Notes: generated by a model from the sequence alone, not told the origin. Numbered from the stretch's first letter, positions 44,149-53,077 are shown. The stretch is 64,000 bases of DNA from Proteiniphilum sp. X52 (GCF_003712195.1 NZ_RDSD01000003.1:62001-126000); one strand, 5' to 3'. A program made the numbers and translations.

Positions 44149-44165
44149 TTGTAAATGCAAAGTTA
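44143..44165 (-). promoter_or_regulatory. -7 box and palindrome over the MBL start codon
   Basis: TTGCATTTGTAAATGCAA (44143-44160) is a perfect 8+2+8 palindrome and includes the start codon. The minus-strand TAACTTTG (44158-44165) is a -7 box match, putting the transcript start within a few bases of the ATG, so the mRNA could be nearly leaderless and the palindrome an operator. Confidence 0.5.
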
Positions 44166-44228
44166 CCATTTTTCCGCCGGAAAGTTGTAAGGGTCACACG
44201 AAATGTGTCTGTTTTTTATACGGGATTT

Positions 44229-44340
44229 TTACTTCACGATAACTTTTACCGCAGCCAAATCTCCTTCCTTATTCCGCATGGTAATGATGTCGCTCCCTTT
44301 CCCTTCCTCGGCGGCGTCTATGAATAAGACATAATAATCA
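44229..44340 (-). pseudogene. Short coding remnant after the NMO gene
   Basis: On the minus strand an open stretch reads YYVLFIDAAEEGKGSDIITM and RNKEGDLAAVKVIVK-stop, overlapping the last codons of the NMO gene in another frame. It looks like the C-terminus of a lost protein; family unknown. Low confidence, since it is about 37 codons. Confidence 0.3.
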
Positions 44341-45357
44341 GACCATACGTTGGTCGCGATAAGAGTCTTGCTTACCAAAGCTTTTTCTATCACACGGTTG
44401 GAGTAGCCTATGATCTTCCCTGTTCAGCTTTTCCACTGTCTCGTGATATTCTTTCATCATCCCCTCGACCACCTGTTCGGCGGGAACAACAGCGTCTATC
44501 AGCGACGCGACCTGCCCTATTTCCAGCTCGCCCTCCACCAGGTCTCCTTCAAATATGCCCCGTCTGGAACGACCGCGCCCCAGCAACGAGCGGAGCTCGT
44601 CAGCGGATGCGCCCCGGTCTTCCAACTCCTGCACCTGACGGTAAAACTCATTTTTTATCATCCGCGTGGGGCTCACCTTCTTGAGCGATAGTATAGTGTC
44701 ACCCTCGTTCAGGGAGATGCACTTCTGCTTGAAGGCGTCGCTGGCGGAACTCTCCTCGGTGAGCGCAAAACGGGTACCCACCTGCACCCCCTCGGCTCCC
44801 AGGGCAAACGCGGCGGCCATCGCCTCGCCGGAAGCAATACCCCCGGCGGCGATCAACGGCAGATCGACAGCTTTCCTCACCTGTGGAATAAGTGTAAAGG
44901 TCGTGGTCTCTTCCCGCCCGTTGTGCCCCCCGGCTTCAAACCCTTCGGCAACGATGGCGTCGACACCTGCTTCAGCGGCCTTGATCGCGAACTTAGAGCT
45001 TGAGACCACATGCGCGACCTTTATCCCTTCCGCTTTGAGTGTCGCTGTCCATGTTCTGGGGTTGCCGGCTGAGGTGAAGATTATCGGTACTTTCTCCCCG
45101 AGCACGATCTGCATGATCTCATCCATCTGGGGATACATCAGCGGGATGTTCACCCCAAAAGGCTTATCGGTTGCCACCTTGCATTTCTGAACATGCTCAC
45201 GCAACGTTTCGGGATGCATCGAACCCGCTCCAATCAGTCCCAGCCCTCCGGCGTTGCTTACTGCCGCAGCCAATTTCCAGCCGCTGCACCAGACCATTCC
45301 GGCCTGGATGACAGGATAGCGAATGCCAAAAAGAGCCGATATTCGGTTTATATTCAT
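44338..45357 (-). CDS. Nitronate monooxygenase / FabK-like FMN enzyme
   Basis: 339 residues in a TIM barrel. ISALFGIRYPVIQAGMVWCS is the start, AVSNAGGLGLIGAGSM the next block, VVSSSKFAIKAAEAGVDAIV and AEGFEAGGHNG the catalytic-His region (conserved in nitronate monooxygenases), IAAGGIASGEAMAAAFALGA the FMN phosphate site. Two functions share this fold: nitronate oxidation and FabK enoyl-ACP reduction; sequence alone does not separate them. Upstream bases carry no clear promoter. Confidence 0.85.
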   Translation of the reverse strand: MNINRISALFGIRYPVIQAGMVWCSGWKLAAAVSNAGGLGLIGAGSMHPETLREHVQKCKVATDKPFGVNIPLMYPQMDEIMQIVLGEKVPIIFTSAGNPRTWTATLKAEGIKVAHVVSSSKFAIKAAEAGVDAIVAEGFEAGGHNGREETTTFTLIPQVRKAVDLPLIAAGGIASGEAMAAAFALGAEGVQVGTRFALTEESSASDAFKQKCISLNEGDTILSLKKVSPTRMIKNEFYRQVQELEDRGASADELRSLLGRGRSRRGIFEGDLVEGELEIGQVASLIDAVVPAEQVVEGMMKEYHETVEKLNREDHRLLQPCDRKSFGKQDSYRDQRMV

Positions 45358-45532
45358 GCTTGAGATATTTAACTGCGTTTCACTCCGTTGAACGGAGTTT
45401 GTTGTATGAAGTCACAAAGATAGCAACCTCCCGACAATTTTACCGCATTGTGGCAGGACAAAATCAATTTTATCCCTGCTTCTATCCATCCGAATTTCAA
45501 TTTTCGTTACATTACAGTTTCAATTTTTTTAG

Positions 45533-45680
45533 TAGCTTTGCATAATCAATGTGACTAATGTGCTAATGTGACTAATGTGCCAATGTGTCAATAAGAATAC
45601 TGTAAATGACAGTTAATAGTTAATAATTGGTGATTGGTAATTGGTGATTGGTGATTGGTGATGGCTAATTTGTAATTGAA
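45533..45680. repeat. purD upstream region with two short tandem repeats
   Basis: TAGCTTTG at 45533-45540 is a -7 box candidate. Downstream, 45549-45592 repeats TGACTAATGTGC-like units (the reverse complement type of 1321-1388). Bases 45622-45672 repeat GGTGATTGGTAATT, the same type as at 2289-2332. If the -7 box is real, both repeats lie in the purD leader. The whole gap 45358-45686 holds no gene. Confidence 0.65.
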
Positions 45681-45686
45681 AATTAT

Positions 45687-46961
45687 ATGAACGTCCTTCT
45701 TCTTGGTTCCGGTGGACGCGAGCATGCGTTGGCCTGGAAAATTCAAAAGAGCAGACTCCTGAATAATCTTTACATCGCTCCGGGGAATGCCGGTACGGCA
45801 TCGTTGGGTGTGAACATCGATATAGATGTGGCGGATTTTGAAGCGATGAAGCGGTTTTCGCTCGATCATGACATAGATATGATCGTCGTCGGGCCCGAGG
45901 TTCCCCTGGTGGAGGGTGTGTATGACTACTTCCATGAAGATGAGGATATCTGCCATATTGCTGTGATCGGGCCCTCTAAAGAAGGGGCACGGTTGGAGGG
46001 AAGTAAGGATTTTGCCAAAAGGTTTATGTCCCGCTATAATGTCCCCACCGCGCGTTTCAAGACAGTTACCCTGGAGAATGTGATGGAAGGGAATGCTTTT
46101 CTCGATTTGCTTTCATCGCCTTATGTGCTGAAAGCGGATGGGCTGGCGGCAGGGAAAGGCGTATTGATTGTCAATGATCTCAATGAAGCGAAGCAATCAC
46201 TCTGGGAGATGCTTAACGGAAAGTTCGGAGCCGCCAGCAAGAGCGTGGTGATAGAGGAATTCCTGTCGGGCATCGAGTGCTCGGTTTTCGTGCTGACCGA
46301 CGGGAAATCGTACAAGATCCTGCCGGTAGCGAAAGATTATAAGCGGATCGGAGAGGGTGATACCGGCCTGAACACCGGAGGAATGGGGGCGGTGTCGCCT
46401 GTGCCTTTTGCCGATGAAATGTTTATGGAAAAAGTGCGTAGCCGGATTGTGGAACCGACTATCGAAGGATTACAGAAAGAAAAGATAGACTATAAAGGGT
46501 TTATTTTTCTTGGGCTGATTAATGTGGGAGGGGACCCGAAAGTGATTGAGTACAATGTCCGGTTGGGTGATCCGGAGACGGAAGTGGTGGTGCCGCTGAT
46601 CAAATCGGATCTTTTGGAATTATTTACTGCGGTAGCTACCGAAACATTGGATGAGAAAACATTGGAGACAGACCACCGTCATGCCGTCACTGTGATGATG
46701 GTCTCCGGCGGCTATCCCGAAGGATATGAAAATGGAAAAATCATCGAGGGGTTGGATGATGTGCGGGACAGTATCGTATTCCATGCCGGCACGAAAAAGC
46801 TGGGGGAGAAAGTGGTTACTTCGGGAGGGCGCGTACTTTCCCTCACCTCTTACGGGAAAACCATGGATCACGCCTTGGGGACCTCTTATAAGAATATAGC
46901 GAAGATAAAATTTGAGAATAGTTATTTCAGAAAAGATATAGGTTTCGATCTCAGCAAATAA
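45687..46961 (+). CDS. purD: Phosphoribosylamine-glycine ligase
   Basis: Second step of purine synthesis: phosphoribosylamine plus glycine plus ATP to GAR. 424 residues, ATP-grasp. MNVLLLGSGGREHALAWKI at the start, IVVGPEVPLVEGVYDYF, the ATP-grasp loop VLKADGLAAGKGVLI, then GDTGLNTGGMGAVSPVPF and EYNVRLGDPETEVV (metal site). Complete. Followed 15 bases later by a membrane-protein gene. Confidence 0.96.
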   Translation: MNVLLLGSGGREHALAWKIQKSRLLNNLYIAPGNAGTASLGVNIDIDVADFEAMKRFSLDHDIDMIVVGPEVPLVEGVYDYFHEDEDICHIAVIGPSKEGARLEGSKDFAKRFMSRYNVPTARFKTVTLENVMEGNAFLDLLSSPYVLKADGLAAGKGVLIVNDLNEAKQSLWEMLNGKFGAASKSVVIEEFLSGIECSVFVLTDGKSYKILPVAKDYKRIGEGDTGLNTGGMGAVSPVPFADEMFMEKVRSRIVEPTIEGLQKEKIDYKGFIFLGLINVGGDPKVIEYNVRLGDPETEVVVPLIKSDLLELFTAVATETLDEKTLETDHRHAVTVMMVSGGYPEGYENGKIIEGLDDVRDSIVFHAGTKKLGEKVVTSGGRVLSLTSYGKTMDHALGTSYKNIAKIKFENSYFRKDIGFDLSK

Positions 46962-46976
46962 CAATCCAAGGCGCTC

Positions 46977-47996
46977 ATGCATTCTGTTGTCAGGTCGTTT
47001 CGTGCAGCTTTTGTCGAGGGGCGTTTTGCTCCTCTGCTCGCCGCTTTTGGAATGATGGGTATGCGGCTTGCATTGTTCCATAGGCGAGGGTTGCCCCGGA
47101 TTACTTCCGTTGGCGACAATTATGTTTGGGAGCCAATAGCGTGTCTTTTTGTCCATCCACTGGTCTCGCTGATTACTTCCACGCTGGCTGTTTTTGTGAT
47201 CGCCTGGCTCCTCTCCCTGTTAAACAGCAGGTTCAATCTTCTTCGTTCACGTTCCAACCTGCCTTTTACTGCGCCGTTGTGCTTATTGAGCCTTCATCCC
47301 TATTTTTTAGTGATGTCGGGTGATTATATCAGTATTATCTTTGTTCTTCTGGCATTCTTTCCGCTTCTGGAGTCGTATCAGAAACCTGACGCTTATCTTT
47401 CTTCCTTTCGCGCATCCATCTTGATTGCGGTAGCTTCACTGTTTCAGATCTATGCCTTTGTGTTATTTCCCTTATGGTGGATCGGAGAGCGGTCGATGCG
47501 GGGACCCCAGTTTCGTTCGTTTGTTTCGTCCTGGTTCGGTCTCTTCCTTGTGTACGTGACGCTGTTCTCTGTTTATTGGCTGGTTGATGAGATTCCCCGT
47601 TTCGTCAGGCCGTTTCTGCAGTTTGTCTCCTTTTCAATACCCGAAATCCCACGGTTTTCTATGCTGGAATGGGGAGGAGTATTGTTTGCGGGGTTGTTTT
47701 TTATATCCAATATGATTTTCAGTATCAGGATATATAGTCGTGATAAGGCGCTCACTCTTTCATTCATGCAGTTTGTGGTTTTCCTGATTGTTTTTTTATT
47801 GATTCTTCAGATGGTGTACTGGCAGGAAACATTTTTCTTCCTCTTGCTTTCCCTTGCATTGACCTCCTATCTGAGCGCTTATTTCTACTCGAGAACGATC
47901 TTGAAAAACCATATTTATGTGGCATATGCCATGCTTTCATTGATGTTGCTACTCTATTTGTCACATCTTCTCCCCTCGATGGCGGCTTTTTTATAA
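46977..47996 (+). CDS. Polytopic membrane protein, unknown function
   Basis: 339 residues with about nine membrane segments; start MHSVVRSFRAAFVEGRFAPL. NYVWEPIACLFVHPLVSLIT and SLHPYFLVMSGDYISIIFVL are the most distinctive stretches. No enzyme motif seen. It resembles uncharacterised Bacteroidota membrane proteins of the DUF6427 kind, but this is not certain. Close spacing suggests co-transcription with purD. Confidence 0.7.
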   Translation: MHSVVRSFRAAFVEGRFAPLLAAFGMMGMRLALFHRRGLPRITSVGDNYVWEPIACLFVHPLVSLITSTLAVFVIAWLLSLLNSRFNLLRSRSNLPFTAPLCLLSLHPYFLVMSGDYISIIFVLLAFFPLLESYQKPDAYLSSFRASILIAVASLFQIYAFVLFPLWWIGERSMRGPQFRSFVSSWFGLFLVYVTLFSVYWLVDEIPRFVRPFLQFVSFSIPEIPRFSMLEWGGVLFAGLFFISNMIFSIRIYSRDKALTLSFMQFVVFLIVFLLILQMVYWQETFFFLLLSLALTSYLSAYFYSRTILKNHIYVAYAMLSLMLLLYLSHLLPSMAAFL

Positions 47997-48145
47997 AACA
48001 AAAAAATTATTTAACGCGAGTTTGTTTATTTTCAACACTCTAAAGTTGCTGGTTTTTCTGCTATGATCTTAATTTTTAAGCCGCTTGCATCGAGCTCACG
48101 TTATTTAGGAAAAACAGGACTTTCAACCGGCTGAATTTAGAATAT

Positions 48146-48176
48146 TTTGACAACATAAAATAAAGCATTATTTTTG
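48146..48176 (+). promoter_or_regulatory. Promoter of the first OPA transporter gene
   Basis: TTTG (48146-48149), 19 bases, TATTTTTG (48169-48176), 48 bases ahead of the ATG. Excellent consensus match. Confidence 0.75.
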
Positions 48177-48224
48177 TCCGGCAATATCGCCACATGAGCT
48201 CAACTACATCAACGATTACCACTT

Positions 48225-49691
48225 ATGCAAGCCAAGACACACAAAAGTTTTAAATACTGGCAAACACGCACCCTGATAGCCACGATGATCGGTTATGCCT
48301 TCTTTTACTTCGTGCGGAAGAACTTCTCCTTTGCCATTCCCGGGTTAAGTGCCGAGTACGGCATCACCAAAACCAGTTTCGGTGTCATCATGACGCTGGT
48401 GACGGTGGTCTACGGAGTTTCGCGTTTCCTGAACGGCATCGTTGCCGACCGGATGAATGCCCGCTACCACATGTCTGTCGGTCTGTTCCTGTGTGCCATC
48501 GCCAACTTCGCCTTCGGGTTCGGGGCCGACCTGAGTTCGATCTTCACGGGGGAGACCGGGGGCCCCATGTTCACCAACACGATGGTGCTGACCTTCGGGG
48601 TCATCCTGGTGTTGAACAATTTCGTCCAGGGGAGCGGATTTCCTCCCGTAGCCCGTCTGTTGACCCACTGGATTCCGCCACAGGAGCTGGCCACCAAGAT
48701 GTCGGTGTGGAATACCTCCCACTCCATCGGGGCGAGCCTTGTGGCCATCCTTTGCGGGTACATCATGGGCACGATGGGAACCGACATGAGCGCCCATCCT
48801 GAGATCGTCGCCCGGATTGCGGCCAACCTGAACGTTGACATGGGCGATGCCGAAAGGATGAGGAGCGTGCTCGAGTCGGCCTCTCATATGGGCGCCTGGA
48901 AATGGTGCTTCTGGATACCCGGTGCGATAGCCCTGTTGGGTTCGCTCGGGCTGTTCCTCTCCCTGAGGGACACCCCCTCCTCGGTGGGTCTTCCCGAACT
49001 GCACAAGGTCAACAGGAAAGGCAAGGATTCCTCGGCGGAATACAGGGCGTTTGTGCGCAAGTACGTCTACCGTAACAAATGGATATGGATACTTGGCATC
49101 GCCAACTTCTTCGTGTATATCGTGAGGTTCGCCGTGCTTGACTGGGGCCCGACGTTCCTGAAGGAGGCGCACGGGATGTCATTGTCGCACGCTGGCTGGA
49201 CGGTGGCGGTGTTTGAAATATTCGGAATTGTGGGAATGCTGCTGTCCGGCTGGTTCACGGACAAATACCTGAAGGGTAAGGCCCACCGCACGTGCGTCTT
49301 CTGTATGGTCGGTGTGGCAGTGTTTATGACCCTTTTCCTTCTCCTTCCTTCCGGGGCGTCCTCCTGGGTAATGATCTCTACCCTGGCTATGGCCGGATTC
49401 TTCATATACGGCCCTCAAGCTCTTATCGGGATAGCTGCGGCCAACCAGGCGACAAATCGCGCGGCAGCCACGGCAAATGGACTGACTGGTTTGTTTGGCT
49501 ATGCCAGCGGCCTTGTCTCAGGTGTCGGTGTGGGTTATTTCGTGGACGTGATGAACAGGATAAATCCGGAAAAGAGCTGGGATTATGTGTTCATGGGGAT
49601 GATAGGGATAGCGGTCTTGTGTGCTTTCGTCTTCCTGCTGATGTGGAAGGCCAAGGCTGACGGATACGACGAGGAGACGGGTGACGCATGA
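48225..49691 (+). CDS. OPA-family MFS transporter (GlpT/UhpT-like)
   Basis: 488 residues, 12 membrane segments. FVRKNFSFAIPGL near residue 30 and YIVRFAVLDWGPTFLKEAHG near 295 hold the two arginines that bind phosphate in GlpT. It should exchange an organic phosphate for inorganic phosphate across the inner membrane. Relative to GlpT it has a longer loop around 160-220. The gene is markedly GC-rich from about 48470 to 49300, unlike its neighbours. Its own promoter precedes it; a HAD-IIA phosphatase gene follows by 27 bases. Confidence 0.88.
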   Translation: MQAKTHKSFKYWQTRTLIATMIGYAFFYFVRKNFSFAIPGLSAEYGITKTSFGVIMTLVTVVYGVSRFLNGIVADRMNARYHMSVGLFLCAIANFAFGFGADLSSIFTGETGGPMFTNTMVLTFGVILVLNNFVQGSGFPPVARLLTHWIPPQELATKMSVWNTSHSIGASLVAILCGYIMGTMGTDMSAHPEIVARIAANLNVDMGDAERMRSVLESASHMGAWKWCFWIPGAIALLGSLGLFLSLRDTPSSVGLPELHKVNRKGKDSSAEYRAFVRKYVYRNKWIWILGIANFFVYIVRFAVLDWGPTFLKEAHGMSLSHAGWTVAVFEIFGIVGMLLSGWFTDKYLKGKAHRTCVFCMVGVAVFMTLFLLLPSGASSWVMISTLAMAGFFIYGPQALIGIAAANQATNRAAATANGLTGLFGYASGLVSGVGVGYFVDVMNRINPEKSWDYVFMGMIGIAVLCAFVFLLMWKAKADGYDEETGDA

Positions 49692-49718
49692 GAAGGAACC
49701 GATAAATTTAACGCAGGT

Positions 49719-50576
49719 ATGTTTAAATACATAGATAAAATGGGACTTAATACAAGCTCCCGGCTAAAGGATTGCTTGGGAAGAATCCGGCATTTTGCTT
49801 TGGATATGGATGGAACGATTTACAATGGGGGAACTCTTTTCCCTTTCACCATCCCTTTTCTTGATTTTTTAAAAAAGAATGGAATTGGCTTTTCTTTTCT
49901 CACCAATAACCCGTCAAAAAGCACTGCTGATTACCTTGCCCATTTGGAGAAAATCGGGATAAAAGCGACAAAAGAGGAAATGTATACCTCGGCTCAAGCA
50001 ACGATTGATTACATCAAAGTCCATCATCCGGAAGTCCAAAGATTGTTTATGTTGGGAACTCCCAGTATGATACGGGAATTTGAGGAAGCCGGTTTTGTTT
50101 CCACGGCCGACGATGCGGATGATGTGCCGGATATGTTGGTGGTGGGTTTTGATATGTCCTTGGTCTATTCCCGCTTGTGTCGGGCCTCCTGGTGGGCAAG
50201 CCTGGGGATCCCATATATAGCTACCAATCCTGACTGGGTTTGTCCTACGGATAAACCTACCGTTTTAGTGGATTGCGGATCTATTTGCGCTTGTATTGAG
50301 AGTGCTTCCGGCAGAAAACCGGATATCGTGATCGGAAAACCCGATCCCCGCATGTTGAGTGGAATTTTAGACCGTTATGCGCTCCAACCGTATGAGGTGG
50401 CGATGGTCGGTGATCGTATCTATACGGATGTGCGTATGGCCCACAATGCAGGAGCTGTCGGCATCCTTGTGATGTCGGGCGAGACGACTTTGGAGATAGT
50501 GGGCAAATCCGACTTGAAACCCGATATTATTGCGGAAAATCTGGCAGAAATACAGGAAATGCTCAGAATACGTTAA
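49719..50576 (+). CDS. HAD-IIA family phosphatase (NagD-like)
   Basis: 285 residues; start at 49719 or at the ATG seven codons on (MGLNTSSRLKDCL). HFALDMDGTIYNGGTLFPFT is the catalytic DxDGT motif, FLTNNPSKS motif II, and IVIGKPDPRMLSG with VAMVGDRIYTDVRMAHNAGA motifs III-IV. The large C2a cap between motifs places it in HAD-IIA (NagD, phosphoglycolate or glycerol-phosphate phosphatases). Downstream of a GlpT-like transporter, it may dephosphorylate the imported compound; that is inference. Confidence 0.87.
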   Translation: MFKYIDKMGLNTSSRLKDCLGRIRHFALDMDGTIYNGGTLFPFTIPFLDFLKKNGIGFSFLTNNPSKSTADYLAHLEKIGIKATKEEMYTSAQATIDYIKVHHPEVQRLFMLGTPSMIREFEEAGFVSTADDADDVPDMLVVGFDMSLVYSRLCRASWWASLGIPYIATNPDWVCPTDKPTVLVDCGSICACIESASGRKPDIVIGKPDPRMLSGILDRYALQPYEVAMVGDRIYTDVRMAHNAGAVGILVMSGETTLEIVGKSDLKPDIIAENLAEIQEMLRIR

Positions 50577-50681
50577 CAGGGAAGGAGTAAACAAAATTCT
50601 CTTTTTATTTGTTCATTATATGATTACTTTACCCGCGGCATGGTATTACCGCCATGCAAATTATCAAAGGAGGATCATAGG

Positions 50682-51185
50682 ATGAAGAAATGGGTGTCTT
50701 TTGGATTCGAAGCGCTTTTTTTAGCATTGGTTTTTCATGCTTGTGGAAGTGCGAAAACATCTGCTGAGAAGGAAAAACTCGCCGCAGATGTACGGAACGC
50801 GGTGGAAATACCCGATTTTACATTTAAAGCCACCTATGCTTACCCCACCGGTTACAAGTCGGTCTACCTTTCCCCTTATTATGATGTGAAAATATCGCCT
50901 GACACGGTGAAAGCTTATTTGCCTTTTTATGGCCGTGCTTATCGCGCACCCATGAATCCGGACGAAGGCGGATACCGGTTTACCAGTACCGACTTTGACT
51001 ACCGTGTGGAAGAGGGAGACAAGAGGGGAAATTGGAATGTAACGGTCATGATACGTGATCAGCACCGTCCCCTTGCCTTTCGCTTTGATATATGGGAGAA
51101 CGGAACGGCCCGCCTCAATGTGAACGATACGGACAGGCAATCGATCGCGTTTCAGGGCGATCTTGTAATCGCGGACAAAGAGTGA
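50682..51185 (+). CDS. DUF4251 lipoprotein
   Basis: 168 residues. The start is set by a strong ribosome site (AAAGGAGG at 50666-50673, unusual for this phylum) before MKKWVSFGFEALFLALVFHAC, a lipoprotein signal with cysteine at residue 21. DFTFKATYAYPTGYKSVYLSP, VKAYLPFYGRAY, GYRFTSTDFDY and WNVTVMIRD are DUF4251 blocks. Function of the family is unknown. A 20-bp tandem duplication covers its stop codon. Confidence 0.85.
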   Translation: MKKWVSFGFEALFLALVFHACGSAKTSAEKEKLAADVRNAVEIPDFTFKATYAYPTGYKSVYLSPYYDVKISPDTVKAYLPFYGRAYRAPMNPDEGGYRFTSTDFDYRVEEGDKRGNWNVTVMIRDQHRPLAFRFDIWENGTARLNVNDTDRQSIAFQGDLVIADKE

Positions 51186-51210
51186 GGCTTGCGGACAAAG
51201 AGTGAGGCTG
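51171..51210 (+). repeat. 20-bp tandem duplication across a stop codon
   Basis: GCGGACAAAGAGTGAGGCTT is repeated directly with one mismatch. The first copy contains the DUF4251 stop TGA, so the duplication leaves the protein unchanged. Confidence 0.9.
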
Positions 51211-51237
51211 ACAGCCCTCCCGCCGCCTATGCGAAAC

Positions 51238-51265
51238 AAAAAATCCACTTTCCGGTGGATTTTTT
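51238..51265. terminator. Bidirectional terminator between DUF4251 and phoA genes
   Basis: AAAAAATCCAC pairs with GTGGATTTTTT around a six-base loop (TTTCCG). A/T runs on both sides serve the two convergent genes. Confidence 0.9.
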
Positions 51266-51303
51266 GTTTTGTATTTGTTTCCTTTTGCTATGGCCGGTGG
51301 TAT

Positions 51304-52932
51304 CTATAATTTCTTCGCAAGTTCGGTCGGCAAATAGAATGTGTCGTTTTTATCGATATAGACCGTCACGGAGCCTATGTCGAACGGTTTTCCGTTCAGC
51401 CGGGCCACCGAAGAGAAAGCTTTTATTTCAAGGGTATTTCTTCCTTTTCTCACTTTAAGTATCGGAAAATCAGGGTCTTTCTTTTCTATCGAATAGTTCA
51501 TCCCTGCAAAAACCTGGTCGTGTTTGACGAATATCCGGTCGGATAATTCCCGGAGTGATATTTCCAATCCTGTTACTTTTTGCAGGTATTCGTTCAATTC
51601 CGTGTTCTTTATATTTCCCCTGAGTATATCGTCTTGTGGGTGATAAGAGGCAAGCATCACCTCTTCCCCGGTGTGTGAACCTGTAGTGAACCCAAAACAG
51701 GTTTTCGAATTCAATATTTTTACGATGTTGTATGCCAGGTTGTCGCTTGTCCCTACTTGGGTGTAATCGGCCTCCTTATAGTTCTTCGAGGAGAGGAGCA
51801 TTTCCATCTCTTCGTCGGTAAGATCGATATCGGTATATTCTTTGAATGTCTCTTTGATTTTTTCCGGTTTGGTATTGATCAGGATTGACTCCAAGGCTAC
51901 CGCGCTGATCTTGTATCTGGATACGGCGCCGAAGAGTTGTTCAAGGGAAAGTTTGCTGGATCCTGAGCAATTTCTGGAGCCGATGGAAAAGCCGCTGTTA
52001 CCATGATCGGAAGCGACCACCACTACGGTATTCCCGTCCTTTTCGGCAAACGCCATCACTTTACCCACCGCTTCGTCAAATGCAAGGAATTCGTTGATGA
52101 TGGTCGCCGCATCGTTGGCATGTGCCGCCCAGTCTATCTGGCTTCCTTCCACCATCAGGAAGAATCCGTTTTCGCTCTTCGATAGCACTTCTAACGCTTT
52201 TTCGGTCATCTCCGCGAGAGAAGGCACTTTATCCGGATTCCTGTCGATATTGTAAGGCAAAGCCCGTTCGCCGAACAGTGCCCATACCTTTCCGTCGCCG
52301 TTATAACTGAGCAGCGCTTCTTTGTCATCTTGGATAAGCGTCGTTCCATTGTTCGCGAAATGATTTTTTATGTCGTCGGTCAGTATACCGTGACCTCCCC
52401 CGAACATCACATCCAGGTTCTGATAAGCTATTTGCGGGGCAATCGCCTTGTAATTGCTTCTTTTGTAATAATGAGACGAAAAATCCGCCGGTGTGGCGTG
52501 CGGGAACTCACAAGTAACGACCAATCCCACCGCTTTCTTTTTCTCAATTTTAGAAGCTTCGAGGATGTTGGCGGCAGGCTGATAGGTGCGTGATGCATCC
52601 ACCCGGAACAGGTCGTTATCGGAAACTTCGGGGTGAATCCCCACATTGCCCACCTGTTGTAACACCCCGGTAGCGTAGGTGGAGCCGGTGGGCGCGGAGT
52701 CACCGATCGGTGCATTGGAGGAAAAAGTGGAAACCGTCCCCGTAAGATAGGGATCCACATTGAGCCTGTTTTCCATGCCGTTATAATACTTGAACCACCG
52801 TGCCGCCGAATAAACACCCACGGAGGTTCCGTCAGGGATCATCATGATCACATTTTTCACAGGTCTTATTTCCTGTGCAAGAACCAATACCGAAATAAAG
52901 AATAGGCAAAAAAAGAGATAAGTCTTTCTCAT
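51304..52932 (-). CDS. Alkaline phosphatase (PhoA family)
   Basis: 542 residues. Signal peptide to about residue 20 (FFISVLVLAQ), so periplasmic or secreted. NVIMMIPDGTSVGV holds the first zinc ligand aspartate; DSAPTGSTYATG at 78-89 the catalytic serine; FFLMVEGSQIDWAAHANDA the metal-binding glutamate, aspartate and histidine; VVVASDHGNSGFSIG the DH pair; GSHTGEEVMLASY the last histidine. Hydrolyses phosphate monoesters. It converges with the DUF4251 gene and diverges from the glpR-like gene. Confidence 0.94.
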   Translation of the reverse strand: MRKTYLFFCLFFISVLVLAQEIRPVKNVIMMIPDGTSVGVYSAARWFKYYNGMENRLNVDPYLTGTVSTFSSNAPIGDSAPTGSTYATGVLQQVGNVGIHPEVSDNDLFRVDASRTYQPAANILEASKIEKKKAVGLVVTCEFPHATPADFSSHYYKRSNYKAIAPQIAYQNLDVMFGGGHGILTDDIKNHFANNGTTLIQDDKEALLSYNGDGKVWALFGERALPYNIDRNPDKVPSLAEMTEKALEVLSKSENGFFLMVEGSQIDWAAHANDAATIINEFLAFDEAVGKVMAFAEKDGNTVVVVASDHGNSGFSIGSRNCSGSSKLSLEQLFGAVSRYKISAVALESILINTKPEKIKETFKEYTDIDLTDEEMEMLLSSKNYKEADYTQVGTSDNLAYNIVKILNSKTCFGFTTGSHTGEEVMLASYHPQDDILRGNIKNTELNEYLQKVTGLEISLRELSDRIFVKHDQVFAGMNYSIEKKDPDFPILKVRKGRNTLEIKAFSSVARLNGKPFDIGSVTVYIDKNDTFYLPTELAKKL

Positions 52933-53077
52933 TGAAATAAAGAATTTAATAAATGGCCGGGGGCGTTCCTCCCCACTACTGTTATTAACCGAATAATTAG
53001 TACGCAGGAACTGAAAGGCACAGCCTCCCTCACCGAACAGTCATGTAGTCTACACATTTGCTGGAAATACAAAGATA
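52933..53077 (-). promoter_or_regulatory. phoA-type gene leader with -7 box and palindrome
   Basis: Minus-strand TATCTTTG (53070-53077) is a -7 box; the -33 region is TTTAAC, not TTTG. The leader of about 135 bases is long and contains TGTAGTCTACA (53044-53054), a perfect 5+1+5 palindrome, and a GC-rich hairpin (GGGGAGGAACGCCCC). No known riboswitch recognised. The rest of the 325-base divergent gap holds the promoter of the regulator gene. Confidence 0.4.

Noticed and set aside
45360-45545. Small open frame upstream of purD (61 codons)
   Set aside because: No ribosome site and no recognisable sequence; it covers the probable purD promoter.
48345-49172. Long minus-strand open frame (275 codons) opposite the first OPA transporter gene
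   Set aside because: It is antisense to a clear membrane transporter, and the product is low-complexity and Gly/His/Arg-rich, as expected from the complement of GC-rich coding DNA.
52933-53069. Known riboswitch before the alkaline phosphatase gene
   Set aside because: I looked for TPP, cobalamin, SAM and FMN core motifs and found none; only simple hairpins are visible.
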